Below, piece after piece: positions 42,877-54,470 of a stretch of 64,000 bases of DNA; position 1 is the stretch's first letter, and each line of letters opens with the position of its first letter. Position numbers and translations under genes: made by a program. Source of the DNA: Aphanomyces cochlioides (Eukaryota; Oomycota; Saprolegniomycetes; Saprolegniales; Verrucalvaceae); assembly GCA_019828595.1 (NCBI GenBank), contig JAHQRK010000004.1, positions 3,596,001-3,660,000 of the forward strand. Direction: 5' to 3'. The notes below the pieces were generated by a model, which did no database searches, was not told where the DNA came from, and saw only the letters and a program-made list of their open reading frames with translations.

Positions 42877-44058
42877 TATATATTATAATTCTGTGAGCAG
42901 ATTTAGCTCTTGTCTCACAACCAAATAAGGGTTTAAATCAGCTGCCAAACAGGTTGCGAAGCACAATAAGTGCAATTCTCCAATTATTGAGGGATGGAAG
43001 TCCTTTTTTCAATATATAGAGAGGAATAAAAGCCCCTCAAATTTTGATTTAAGGATTAAAGCAATACAAACTTGAAGTAGTACCAATAAGATCCGAGAGA
43101 TTAACTAAATACGAGGGATTTTTATCCCTCAAGAAAGTGTTAACTTTCATGCGCAAGATTTGACTGCCGTTCGTCACACAATGCTTTAAAGTAGATGGCT
43201 GTGCGTCGAAGGCCATTCGACTGAATTCTTCAATAGAGGAGGGTTCCTGACAAAAAAATTTCATCCTTTCTTTTATAGCGCATGATTAATCGACAATTTG
43301 GTGTATTTTTTAAGTGATTCTTGTTTCCTATCTTCGTCGCCCCGACACCAATGTTGCCGAGTATGGAATAATCCACACATTGGCAGTGAGTATTCCTGTG
43401 GCATTAGATGCAGCATGATTCCCCAATATAAGATTTTTAAGTACTTGCCTCGTAGGCTCAACAGGAGTGGATGCAACCACAATTTTCTCGACTACCAACA
43501 AGCAAGCTGTGGTTGCATCATTTTCTGTTGAGCTCTGAATCAAGTTTGAGATAATATGTTGAGATTGTTTGGCTATAGCCATAAGATTAACTTCATCGAT
43601 GAACTTGTGTATATTGTTCTTGACCTGTCAGGGACGGACAGGGACGGACCGTCCCACAATTTCCGACTATAAATAATTATCAATTACATGTACATCGCCC
43701 AATAAGATAACCCGACATAATGGGTATTTGATGAGTGCTTTTGGTTGTTTTCCTTTGTGGCTGATAGAATTGCACCATAGCCGACGAAAAGCATCTTCTG
43801 GGTGGCGGCACGGCCTAGGGGGCCAACCTGCCAATTTCCCGAAGCGAGATAAATACAAAAATCCCTTTTTGGTGTGTCTTGGGGTCTTTTTCCTCCGAGT
43901 CATCCTCCTGCAAAATATTTTACACTCGACTTCCGCTTCGCTGCGGTGAGCGCAATCAGATACCTGTACCCACAAAATGTAGCCAAGCCCCTCCCCGAAT
44001 TGAGAAACTCGGACAGCACAGATATGATTTACATTATATGATTCAGCAACAAAAACAC
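42877..44058. other. Intergenic with degraded minus-strand frames
   Basis: Minus-strand frames at 43264-43049 (IEEFSRMAFDAQPSTLKHC) and 43582-43328 (AKQSQHIISNLIQSSTEND) look protein-like but match nothing I recognise. A short tandem GGGACGGACA lies near 43631. They may be pieces of one decayed gene. Confidence 0.35.
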
Positions 44059-45711
44059 TTAACAATCAGTTCCCCCGCCAACGGACAGGCACATTGTCGA
44101 GGGGAACACTGAAAGAATACTAATGATGACAGTGGCAATCAAACTTCCAAAGCAAATAAACAGCGTGATGGCAGCGAAGAGAGGTTGCTTTCCTCCATAA
44201 GATTTCATAAATTCAATGTGATGTTTCTGCTCTGGGAGCAAGTACACGAAGAAGCAAGCCAAGAGCGAGCAGACGTAGCCGATGGCAATTGGAGTTGCCA
44301 CCAAGCCACGGTGTTGGGAACTGTCTGGGACGACACTGGCGTCGATTTTGAATTGGTTCATGACAGCTGTGCCGATAAAAGGTGTAAATAAGTACGCAAC
44401 ATTCGCCATCGTGGTCAACATGCCGTACATGATGCCTTCTTTTCCATCTTGCGCAAGTTCCATGAAAATCAAGCAATAACTGAGATTGGAAGCCCCTTGC
44501 GGAATAGCCACAATCATGTTTTCGACCAAGGTGAACCACTGGCTTCGGACAACGTCGTAGATGGTCAAAAAGTCGACGATACTGCCAAGCACGACTTGGG
44601 TAACAGTGAGGAGGGCAATCGTCTTGCGCCAATTCCAGTTGTTAGCTACGTGGCTCATAAACCAAATACCAATGCAGTACATTACAGACGACGAGACGGC
44701 AGTGATCCATCGGTTGTTCTGATAGCTCACGTTCGCCCAGACGTACTTGACAGTCGGCGTCGCCGTGACGAGAACCACAGACGTGAACAAGCTGTAGAAG
44801 AAGGCAAAAAGCATCGTCTGCCAATACGACCGCGTTTGGACAATGTGCCAGAATTCACCAAGGTATTGAGGGCAGTTGATCACATGACGCTTTGTCTCCT
44901 TGAGCATGAAGACCACGACTGGGATCATCAGAGCTACAGGGCCAGCCAGGAGGAAGAAAAAGTTGTTGAGCTTGATGCCCCACGAGTAGTCGCCGCCATA
45001 GACGGGAGAATGAAGCAGCGAGCCGATCATGACTTGAGCGAGCGCAGAACCAATGTTACGGAAACCGTAGATGAGACCAAGAAGACGACCACGGACCATT
45101 TCAGGCTCTCGATGGGACATCTCAACGACCATCGAGTCGGCAGCGACGTCGGCCATGACATAGAAGACCGTCACGATGGCACAAAGAATCGAGACGACAG
45201 TTCCGTTCGACGGGGCGTCCAAATTTGGGCTGGCGAGGATGGCCTTTTGCTCCGCGGTCAAGTTTTTCACGCTGAAGAGCATCGAGTTGGTAACATACGG
45301 CGGTCCATGGTCGCGGATGGCCAAGACAAGGAGTGAAATCAAACAGAGAGCCCAGCCAAGAATCATCCACGACTTGCGTCGATAGCCCAAAATGGGAAAA
45401 CAATCGGACAGAATACCAAAGCCAGCCTTACAGCTCCAAACAATCGTCGTGAAGCCTTTGATCAAGTTGGCTTGGGGGGTAGTCATGTGGAAATAGTTGG
45501 AGAAGACTGGGGCGTTCATGCTGCTCAAAGAGCCAAGGAGAATCCCAATCACAAAGTACTGAATGTAATGGCCCACGACGGGAGGACTTCGGTATTGCAA
45601 TCCATGAGCATTGTTGGCATACTTGTGCGAGCCATCTTCGAGCACCGCAATATCATTTGATGCCGTCGGCGTCTTGAACTGGTCAAAGCTCTCTAAGCTT
45701 GGCTGCTTCAT
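44059..45711 (-). CDS. Folate-biopterin transporter (BT1 family)
   Basis: About 550 residues from the Met at 45711. The frame extends to 45897, but the extra 62 residues are not typical and the chosen start leads directly to an acidic N-terminus and TM1. About twelve TM segments are seen. BT1 signatures: GFGILSDCFPILGYRRKSWMILGW (conserved SD..P..GYRRK loop between TM2 and TM3), DVAADSMVVEMS.REP and GRLLGLIYGFRNIGSA. The family imports folates or pterins and is expanded in oomycetes and kinetoplastids. No intron. Putative N-glycosylation sites (NLT, NGT) lie in the first large loop. Confidence 0.93.
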   Translation of the reverse strand: MKQPSLESFDQFKTPTASNDIAVLEDGSHKYANNAHGLQYRSPPVVGHYIQYFVIGILLGSLSSMNAPVFSNYFHMTTPQANLIKGFTTIVWSCKAGFGILSDCFPILGYRRKSWMILGWALCLISLLVLAIRDHGPPYVTNSMLFSVKNLTAEQKAILASPNLDAPSNGTVVSILCAIVTVFYVMADVAADSMVVEMSHREPEMVRGRLLGLIYGFRNIGSALAQVMIGSLLHSPVYGGDYSWGIKLNNFFFLLAGPVALMIPVVVFMLKETKRHVINCPQYLGEFWHIVQTRSYWQTMLFAFFYSLFTSVVLVTATPTVKYVWANVSYQNNRWITAVSSSVMYCIGIWFMSHVANNWNWRKTIALLTVTQVVLGSIVDFLTIYDVVRSQWFTLVENMIVAIPQGASNLSYCLIFMELAQDGKEGIMYGMLTTMANVAYLFTPFIGTAVMNQFKIDASVVPDSSQHRGLVATPIAIGYVCSLLACFFVYLLPEQKHHIEFMKSYGGKQPLFAAITLFICFGSLIATVIISILSVFPSTMCLSVGGGTDC

Positions 45712-47426
45712 GGGAAGATCGGTAGCAGTATTCTCTTGGCTGCAAAATGTCAAATGGGTGAAACCCAAGTCAAACACGACATGGTGACGTGCCACTGCTG
45801 CTGTCTGAGCACTGGATGTCGCCAGACAAATCAAGTTGGACGTCCATCTTCTATACGACAAAATCAACCTTCCATCAGGGTTAATCCGCCCCTGCACGTC
45901 TGAGTGACCAATTATACAATCGAGTTAGCGGTGCAATCGTCGAAGAGGAGCAGCCAAATGGTGATATGCTGGAGAAACCCATCGCAGCGAGACACCTATG
46001 CCACGAAATCTTTTTAGTGAACCCAAAGCCATGGTGGATAAACTTGTGACCAATCTAGTTGCAGTAGACATTAGTTCACCACGCCTTTGAGCATTTCAGA
46101 CGGCTACAGGTCGCTCTCCCAACACACAAGACAGCGAAGAGTACAGAATTAGTCGCGATATCTTTTCTTGCTTGTGTGAGTTATGCCCAGACGTGCAACG
46201 AGCAAGATGAACTGTTGTCAGTCTGTTCCCCGAGCGCCTCTCCCCAGAGTAGAGCCAGCCAGAAAGGCATGCCAGAGGTAGAAATTGGCCGATAAAGGCA
46301 TACTTGTGGAATATTCTTCCCATATTCATCCATGCATCCATGGAGAACAGCTTGGCTGCATGACGATAAACTTTGCCATTTCATTTGGACTTTCAAAGGA
46401 GATGGAATGAGCACAGATATCCCTTCCACATCATCCTACAATGTACTTGGGTGTCTCCTTCGTGGTTGGTTTACGTGTACTGAAACTTCACGGGCTACAA
46501 GCGAACAAATTGGAACCACACGACTGACTCAACTTTTGAAGACTCGACAAACGAGAGCACTCGCGTCATTGCGGCTTTCGAGCCATCGATCGAGTTGCGT
46601 AATTGTCCAGGCTCGATACGGCACTCGACGGATGCGCCATCGCCACGTCGAGGCATAAAGGGCCTTTATGCCTCGACGCGAACATCATACGGAAGCGCCT
46701 TTAATAAAGGCGCTTCCGTATGATTAGTTCGCGCCGTTTCGGTGGCAGCGCCAGCGGATCAGTATTTTTGCCATCCTATAGAGTCAAAGTGATATACAGT
46801 GAACAAGAACCACTCGACACTGCAGAATCGAGGAGATATCATCCACCTCAGTCTCCATGCACTGTTCTTGGTCGCAACCTGGCCGTCCCTTTGATGTATC
46901 GTCAGGTTGTTTAATGTGGCCGGATGCAGGGATGCTCCTCTTATCCTCTTTCGATTGACGACAATGTTCGTTGTTTGCCACGGATTCAGAGATGGGTACA
47001 CGTTTCCCATGGATGTAACAACCGCCTTGCCACCTTGTGGACCTGTGGGATGCCGCGAGGCGTTTCAGCGAGGCCCATCCCCATCGACGTTGGATTCATT
47101 GACGTTAGCAGGCAATGTTTCTTTGAAGAAGCACGTGGGTCCGTTGCTGGAATGCCGCTTTGTACGTTTTTACCAAGCAATCCCACGCCACACACGTTGT
47201 TCCCCCTTGGCTTAAGTTCTCGTCTGCCTTGAAACTGAAAAGTTTATCCAAGTTAGCCACGATTACGAGCCATAAACAATGAACATATAGCGTCTACGCA
47301 CTGGTCTAAGCCCATGGGATGTCTTGAGGAGCATCAGGGGGCTTTAAGGGATGGTGCTGGGCCGTGAGAATGCTTGGACGGCTAGAAATTGGACTGCTTG
47401 TCGTGGTTGACAGTATACATGATAAG
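45712..47426. other. Intergenic with palindromes, no gene recognised
   Basis: Several short frames lack recognisable features. The two perfect hairpins at 46646-46722 are listed separately. An open frame on the minus strand at 47306-47710 is the shadow of the START-FYVE gene's last exon. Confidence 0.4.
46646..46733. repeat. Two adjacent perfect palindromes
   Basis: Palindrome 1 (46646-46678) has 16-bp perfect arms around one base: CGTCGAGGCATAAAGG, G, then its inverse. Palindrome 2 (46686-46722) has 18-bp perfect arms around one base: CATACGGAAGCGCCTTTA, A, then its inverse. The second is enclosed by GCGAAC (678-683) and GTTCGC (727-732). Both are GC-rich against an AT-rich background. Confidence 0.9.
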
Positions 47427-48856
47427 CTACAACCTATCACCTTGTGGAGATCTCTGACTTTGAGGCTGTGTGAGTTGCAGCAGCATAGCACGTCGGTGAA
47501 GTTCTTCGTAGCCCCATTGATCTTGGTATAAGAACCTCGGGTTGGAGCCGTTGCGGCTTCTCTGATCGCCAAGAATGGGCGAATTCGAGTTGCGTTTGCC
47601 CAAATCAATTGTTCCATCGGATTCAAAGCTTTCCCGAAAGATGCTAAAGTCCGTGTCGACCGACATGGTCGAGTTCCGAGACTGCCAACTGTCCCCGTCG
47701 ACTGGACCAAATCGACTAGTCATCGATGGAAAACTTGCAGTCACTGCTCGAAGCGAAGGTTGGGCGACGACTGTGCCAGATGAACACTTTGTGCAGACTC
47801 GAATGCGACCAGGTTTGCCATTCACATTGGCATGCCAATGGTGGTTGCAGCTTGTGCACATGACCTACAATGCATTTCAGTCGAGAATTCAATGGCAACA
47901 AGTACCTCGCCACACTTGAAACAATTGGTTTTTCGACCAAACGAGCCAAACTTCTTGCGGCATAAGAAGCAAATCCTCCGGGACGCGACGGGCACGACGT
48001 CGTTCTTGCCGAGGAATGGTGTCGCACTCAGTCGGTTCTCCCGTAGGAATCGATCAAGGTCGACAAGATTTCGACATTGCTTCAACGCTGACGAGTCACT
48101 GCCCCATTCGGACGAGCTAGCCGATCGGCTGCTATCAACATGGCTCAAGAAACTCGCTTGGATGTAGCCCGGTCGGTCCGACTCGACAAAGATGTAGCCC
48201 GAGCCAAGATGGAACGTTCGAACGAGACCATGGCTCGATTTCAACGATGGACAGCAATCCAGCTCGACCGATTGATACGCCGCTGTCCATCCTCGACGGC
48301 CATTCATTTCAAACTCGTGGAGGCACTAGCCGACGTCTCAATCACATGACAAAGCTGGAGCTCTTACCGATAAAACGCAAACGTCTCGCGCTTTCATGCC
48401 GCTCTTGAGTGCCAGCCAGTGAATGTCAACCTTCTCCTTGGACGTCTCGGTCGGGCTTGCAATCGAGTACAAGGCGGAAGAGTCGACTAGAGCTGTCAGA
48501 AATCGAGCAGTGTACTCGGCAGCAGCTTCTTGTGTGTCCGTGCGAAAGAGGTCAATGGCTTCGTTGATTGTGCCCGCGACTTCGACAATGCCACAGTACA
48601 AGGACGAGATAGAGTCGACGCCTTTGTAGATCTTGAGATCGCCGTCGTCCGAGACGAGATCCCATGTATACTGGCCGCTGTTGATGTTGGCCGTGCGGAT
48701 CTACCACGCCAGGGATATTGAGATGGAAAGAGAGTCACGAATACATACGACGTCCATGACGAGCGACAGCGCTTGCGCTTTGTAGTCTGCGATTTCCTGG
48801 CTCGACAGCGGCGGACATGAAAAGAACGATCGAGGCAATGGCAGCTTCTTGGACAT
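47427..48856 (-). CDS. START-like domain plus atypical FYVE zinc finger protein, four exons
   Basis: Exons (minus): 48856-48749, 48700-48368, 48325-47906, 47864-47427; phases agree, 432 residues, introns 48, 42 and 41 nt. The N-terminal 280 residues resemble START-like lipid-binding domains of oomycete proteins (WDLVSDDGDLKIYKG, SLYCGIVEVAGT, RDVCVLS, ESDRPGYIQASFLSHVD). A FYVE-like finger follows: CFLCRKKFGSFGRKTNCFKCGE, CTSCNHHWH, VCTKC. The canonical RKHHCR basic patch is replaced by GRKTNC, so PI3P binding is doubtful. The tail is Ser-rich. This START-FYVE family is large in oomycetes; the cargo is unknown. Confidence 0.85.
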
Positions 48857-50221
48857 GATGGACTCTGCTCTTCGTCAAACGATGGCGTCACAAATCCAGG
48901 AATGTGGCAAAAAAGATGGACGTTGTCTTGGTCAAAATTGTTGACAAGTTACTTTTTTTGTTGCACCCAGGTACACGTGAGAGGCCTTCGTCTGCCCACG
49001 TACAGTGTAGTACCACAGCCGAAACTCAGCAACAAGAGGTCGAGTTCAGTTGAAGACAAGCAGCAAATCCGACCTGGAATGGGATGTATCAGGTGTCCAT
49101 CTAACGTACTGACGGATTAGCCATGCCTCTGTCTTCCGAAGTGGATTGCACCGCCAGGGCTGCCGTCGAAACCACCACGGAAGAGGTTGACATGACCGCA
49201 TTGTCGTAGATTTGTCGAGCTACTACGTGAGGTGTTGCTTCTACCGCGAGAGGCTTACGACTGGCAACCTCTAATTCTGGTCTGTCGTGCAGCACGTAGG
49301 ACCAGAGGACGCCACCGCCCGCCGCTATGGTCAGTTTAAAACGTATGGCGACTGTGTTGGACGAACGGCTTCGTTGGACCTGATAGGCGAGCATGCGTCA
49401 CTCGGTGGCCACGATGGCACGGTTTATGTGTCAAGACACATCGAGAGTAGAATACGACCGCCCGACATCCAATCTGAACTCAGATGCACGTGAAGGATTC
49501 CCGCACTCCCGCGAGTGGACTTTGTGAACATCGAGAGGGGATATCTTTTATCTTGTACGCCGTGAGTCCATGCGGAACTTGTTAGGATTAGTTTAGCTTC
49601 ATCCATGATGGTCATGATGATCACGTGGCTATCTCAATGCAGGAGGTTTGTCACGAGAAGGGCTTTGCGAGGTGAAGACAGATCATGCTTCGATGTCAGC
49701 AATTGAGGAAGTTGTAATGGCGATTGCGTGGTGGCGACAGTGTGCGCAGCTGCATAATATGCAGACGTCCACTGCCTCGTGTGGCCATGTAACATGGTAG
49801 TTCTACTGAATCTTCCTTCGGGATTGATGAGCCTGGCCCCGGATTCGACTGCATCCAAAGTCAGGGCGATATAACGTTCTCAATCCTTCCAGAAAGAGTG
49901 CGAACGCCTCGATAGCGTGGCTTGGAGTCACTCGACGGCTTGTAGGAGCACCATGGTCTCGACCAAAATGCCCACTTGGAGCTCAAGCGACTGGGCCTTA
50001 TCTCTCCGCCACTTTTGAGGAAGGGCAAAGGGTAAATGAGGTTTATCATAGTTGAGGGACTTGGGTAAGCTCTTAGCTTGTTGATGTAGGATGTGCATCT
50101 CCTCGATATCCTGGCGTGAGGTTGATAGACAAAAGGTCATAGAGCAAGTCGAAGCGGTCCCGTGCGACTCGGATGTCAACGAAAGGCTGAATGGAACAAA
50201 ATGCATTAGAATGACGACTGC
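48857..50221. other. Intergenic, no confident gene
   Basis: Minus-strand frames at 49394-49101 (97 codons) and 50206-49928 (92 codons, with MHILHQQAKSLPKSL) are possible but unsupported. Nothing else is recognisable. Confidence 0.35.
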
Positions 50222-50577
50222 TTAGTTCTTGAGGACAATGCGGAAACGAACGTTGCCATCCCGCACCTTGTGGAGAGCTTTGGCGGCTTCGTTCATTGGC
50301 ATGACTTCGACAATCGAGTTGACACCTCTGGCGACGGCAAATGCAAGCATTTCTTCCAATTCGGCAGGGGATCCAATCGTCGATCCAACAAAAGTCACTT
50401 GACGGGACACAACGGAGAACGGGAAGAAAGAGATGGGCTTTTCAGGCAAACCGACCAAGACAAGCTTGCCGTTCGTAGCAGTGAGAGCAAGCAAGTGGTT
50501 CAAGACAGTGTCTTTGCTGTACGAAGTGACGAGCAAAATGTCAAAAGCCTTGGCATGGGCCTTGACAGCTTCAGGGT
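50222..50577 (-). pseudogene. Zinc alcohol dehydrogenase A, 3' part (split by copia)
   Basis: This encodes the C-terminal 118 residues of a cinnamyl-alcohol-type dehydrogenase, with LVLVGLPEKPISF, VTFVGSTIGSPAELEEML and FRIVLKN at the stop. Its 5' part lies at 57293-57981, 6.7 kb away, on the other side of the copia insertion. Codons continue in phase across the 5-bp duplication. The gene also has a frameshift in its 5' part, so it is a pseudogene even without the insertion. Confidence 0.9.
50573..50577. repeat. Target-site duplication AGGGT of copia element 2 (left copy)
   Basis: AGGGT at 50573-50577 is repeated at 57293-57297, right outside the two LTRs. Five bases is the usual duplication for Ty1/copia integrase. 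It shows that the copia element entered the dehydrogenase gene intact. Confidence 0.92.
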
Positions 50578-50831
50578 TGTTGGAACGCAAGTTCCTCCAG
50601 GCGCAGAGATGAGTCGGTGGCTGTGAGGCCACAAGTACTTTTTGAAGAGTGTATTGATGGTTAACTCGCATCATGTCTACATGAATGGAGCACATAGCTT
50701 CCTGTGCCGACCTTTCTAAGTTGATATAGGTCTTCTCAAATTGAATACGCATTGCACACATGCTTCCAGCGGACATGTTGCAAGGAGCACGTAGGCTTGG
50801 ATCCTCCGAGAGGACCCAACACCTCTCAACA
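50578..50831 (-). repeat. 3' LTR of copia element 2
   Basis: 254 bp with TG...CA ends in element orientation. It is intact and serves as the reference for the split 5' LTR. Part of it reads open in frame with both the RNase H frame upstream and the dehydrogenase 3' part downstream. Confidence 0.92.
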
Positions 50832-50939
50832 CTCCCCTGTGTTGGATCCGAAGGAGGATGGAGGCTTCGAGGGTTGCGTGGTTTTGTGGTTTGAATTGGC
50901 ATTCTTTGATTGGCCAAGATATCCAACTGCCATAACTTG

Positions 50940-52393
50940 GGCCTTGAACTTGTCGAGAGCATTTCGAGTTCCAACCTTCGTGAAGACATCGGCGAGCTGG
51001 TTGGCGGTGCCGACATGGCGGATATCAATGGTGCGCGCGGCAACGAGTGAGCGTACGAAGTGGAGGCGGACATCAAGATGCTTGCTCCGGTTGGATACTC
51101 CAAAGGACTCGGCGTTGCGATGGCCGCCTTGTTATCGCATAGTATGGGTGAGGCATGGTCTTGACTCATTCCTATGTCGTTTAGGAGCCCGCGCAACCAC
51201 ATTACTTCCTTGGCGAGTTCAACCAGAGCAATATACTCTGCCTCGCACGTCGACAGCGCCACAACTCGTTGCCGAGCGGATCTCCAAGACACGGCGGCAT
51301 CTCCAATCATGGCAAGAAGTCCGCTTGTCGAGCGACGGTCAGGGCGCGTGGCCCAGCTGGCGTCGCAGTAACCGGCCAGTATTGTACCGTTCTGCTTGAA
51401 GGTCAGCCCATAACTGATTGTTTGCTTGATATAACGTAGGACTCTCTTGGCTCCAACGAAGTGCGGCATGCGTGGATCATGGAGATGGCGAGACAAACGC
51501 TGTACCGCGTGAGAGATGTCGGGTCGCGTACATGTCATCAGGTACATGAGCGAACCTACCATCGAGCAATACATCTCTTGGTCCGCCGTTGGTTGATTTT
51601 CGTCGTGCCATAGGTCGTCTCGGCCATCGACTTCTGGTGTGTTGTAGCCGTGGCAGTGAGTTATTCCGAAGCGTTCTAAGATCTTCATGGCGTATGTTTC
51701 TTGAGTCATTGTGAGTTCGTGTTTCACTTGATCGTAATCCATCCTGATTCCTAGGAAGTATTTCATCCTTCCTTGCCTCTTCAGCTTCATCTTAGCTTCA
51801 AGCTTGTCGAGTATTACGTTGCCTTGGGCTTCAGTCTTTGCGATGACGAGGAAGTCGTCAACGTATGTAAGGATCATCGACTTGTCTGTTTGGTCATCAC
51901 GTGTGTAGAGACGCGGATCGTGGTCGCTAGGACGAAAGCCCAAGCCAACGATGATTTTTCGACAGTGATCAAACCACGCAAGCGCTGCCTGTTTCAGACC
52001 ATACAAGGCCTTGAAGAGCAGCATTTTTCAATTTGTCCCGTCACCATGACCGGGCGGTTGGTCGACGTATATGCTCACAGCATTTTCCATCTTGGCTTGG
52101 ACAAACGCAGTGTCTGCGTCTGCTTGGAGAACAGTGAACCCCTTGTTGACGACAAGCGCCATGCACGTGCGTATGGTCGTCATCTTGACTACAGGCGAGT
52201 AGGTTTCGAGGTAATCAATCCCTTGGACTTGGCTAAACCCCTTGCAAACTAGGCGCGCCTTATAACGAACGATTTCACCTTCAGCGTTGCTTTTCTTGGC
52301 ATACGTCCAGCGGCTTCCAATCGCTTTACGACCGGATGGAAGTTCAACCAATTTCCAAGTCTTGGCTTCGCGGAGCTGGTGTAACTCGAGTTG
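50940..52393 (-). pseudogene. pol: copia element 2 reverse transcriptase/RNase H
   Basis: Continuation of the pol frame. The RT begins WTYAKKSNAEGEIVRYKARLV, with LQADADTAFVQA; a TGA at 52028-52030 interrupts just before LLFKALYGLKQ. The catalytic YVDDFLVIA follows. RNase H shows GYCDASWATRPDRRSTSG, LSTCEAEYIAL and CDNKAAIA, and then a one-base frameshift near 51115. The true C-terminus (SKHLDVRLHFVR, DIRHVGTANQLADVFTK) continues in the other frame. Because of the shift the original frame runs on through the 3' LTR into dehydrogenase codons. Confidence 0.9.
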
Positions 52394-54470
52394 CTAGGCC
52401 TTAGCCCACTCGACGTGGTCCTTCGAAGCCATTGCCTCGCGGTGGCTTTGCGGGACGTCGTCCAGTGGTGCTACGGCCGAGCAGGCAAATTCGAGGCCGT
52501 TGATTGCTAGCGTTGTCGAGTCGTGGTCACATTCAGTTGCAGTATTCACCGTGCTTGCATCAATTGACTCAGTGATTTCGTGTTGTAGGTGGTCCAAATT
52601 CTGGTCAATTCCAATTTGGCGTCGATCAGCAATGGCGCTTGTATATCGTGATGGCGGTTGCAGGCGGTCTCGAGAGCGCAAGATCATGCGGTTTGGAGTG
52701 CTATCTTGGTCACCAATGGTAACGTTAGGTTGATCGTTCCTCTTGAATCGTTCAAGTAGACGAAGTGATTGGCGCGTCGGATTGCTGCTGTTGGACGGCG
52801 ATTTAAGGTGGAGCTTGGGTGTTGCGCGTCCCGCTTGTGTACTGTCGCTCTCAGTTCTTGGCGTTGCTGCGGGGGTAGTGGTGGGCTCTATCAGCTGCCT
52901 GGGGTCTTGTGTAAGTTCACCGTCGTCATCATCGTCGTCATCATCGATATTTAGGTATTCGTTGTGTGTCGTGCGGTCTCCAAGGAAGCGATTCTCGCAA
53001 AAAGTGACGTTCACGCCAGTTACCATCTTGTTTGATTCCAAATCATAGAGCTTCCACGCTTTTTGGTGCTCAGCATATCCCATGAAGACGCACTTCGTTG
53101 ATTTCGGTGCGAGTTTGTCGCGGCGTGTTGGATCTTTAACCATATTATACGCAATGCATCCAAAGACGCGCAACTTGTCGAGCTTGGCGCGGTGCCCGGT
53201 GAACGCATGGATTGGCGTGGTGGTGGAGGTCGGGCCGTGGGCCATGCGGTTTTGAATGAAGGCCGCGGTGTTCACCGCCTCTGCCCACCACCGCCTCGCC
53301 AAGCCAGAATGAGCTAGCATCGCCAATGCCATTTCCATCAGTGAACGGTGGGCTCGCTCTGCCATTCCATTTTGCCATTGATTGTCTGCCGTAGATGTCT
53401 CGTGGTGTATTCCCAATTTTTCCAAGGCGTCTTCAAAGGCCGTTGATGTAAACTCTGGGCCGCCGTCGGATCGGAAGACCTTCACCTTGTTGCCCGTCTG
53501 TGTCTCCGACCAAGACATGATCTTCGCCCAGTTTTCGAGTTGTGTCGAAGCGTCAGTGGATTGAACGAAGCGCACAATCTTGAAGCCGCTAGCCGCATCG
53601 ATGTAGACGGTATAATATCTACAGCCGCCGACTGACATCGTTCTCATAGGGCCTTTGGTATCAGAGACCCAACACTCCCCTGGCCGGAATGACCTTGTGT
53701 GCGTCTTTGGCGTGGGGATTTTTGACATTTTGGCTTGAACGCAGCATTCGCATTTGCTTGTTGGGTTGAGCAGGTTGTCAGGTGTCCCCAGGCCCAAGAC
53801 GCCGCACCTGTTGATTGCGGCCACGGGTAAGTGTCCGGCTCTTTGATGCCAAAGCTCTGACTGCGATATAGAGATGGTGGTTGCGTTGGCATGTGCAGCG
53901 CTGTCTGACGCCAGTTCCAGCGTATAAATCTTGTTGGATGTATCGAGCCGCGCCTTGGCTAAGGGTACTCCTTCGTGCTCGATGAAGCACTCATCATTTT
54001 TGAAGGTAAGTTGGCATTTTGGATTCTTTCTCATCACTGCAGCAACAGACAGTAGCGTGCTTGGCATGCCTTCCACCACGAGCACCTCCTCCATGGCCAA
54101 GGTTGTCCCTAAGTTCGTTTTAACGTGCATTGTCCCCATCTTTGTCGCTTGTGTCTTGGCGCCGTTTGCAACGACTACGCTTCGGTCGCAATCAGTCAAG
54201 TTTGTTAGCCGTGATGCGTCTCCAGTCATGTGGGCCGATGCGCCACTGTCAACGATGACTTGGTTGGCTGCCCCCCTTGCGCTCAACGCGGCAGCTTGTT
54301 CGTTTTGGACGCATGTGGAAAATGTCCACACCTGATGGTCAAGTGCGTGGTTACCAACGGTATCTTTGATCTCATGATTCTTGTAGTTCTTGTTTCTTTT
54401 CGGCTTTCCCGCTGCCTTAGCGCGGCATTCAGTTTGCCAGTGCCCTTTCTTACCGCACCAATGGCATTCC
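52394..54470 (-). pseudogene. pol: copia element 2 nucleocapsid finger, protease and integrase
   Basis: The frame opens with a zinc knuckle, CHWCGKKGHWQTEC (about 54465-54424). The aspartic protease site DSGASAHMTGD follows, then the GAG-pre-integrase ELWHQRAGHLP, the integrase HH-CC finger, and the integrase core (WVSDTKGP, YIDAASGF, FRSDGGPEF, NGMAERAHRSL). A Pro/Thr-rich linker with an Asp run (DDDDDDDD) leads to VEWAKA and a TAG at 52394-52396. The frame then continues into RT. Confidence 0.9.

Noticed and set aside
44449..45336. 295-codon frame antisense to the BT1 transporter
   Set aside because: Same explanation; the sense strand has all BT1 signatures.
46924..47232. 102-codon plus-strand frame
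   Set aside because: No domain, signal or context; overlapping frames of similar length exist on both strands.
50222..52024. A genuine reverse transcriptase-dehydrogenase fusion gene
   Set aside because: The frame results from a frameshift in RNase H and chance openness of the LTR. The host gene has a matching 5' part on the other side of the element.
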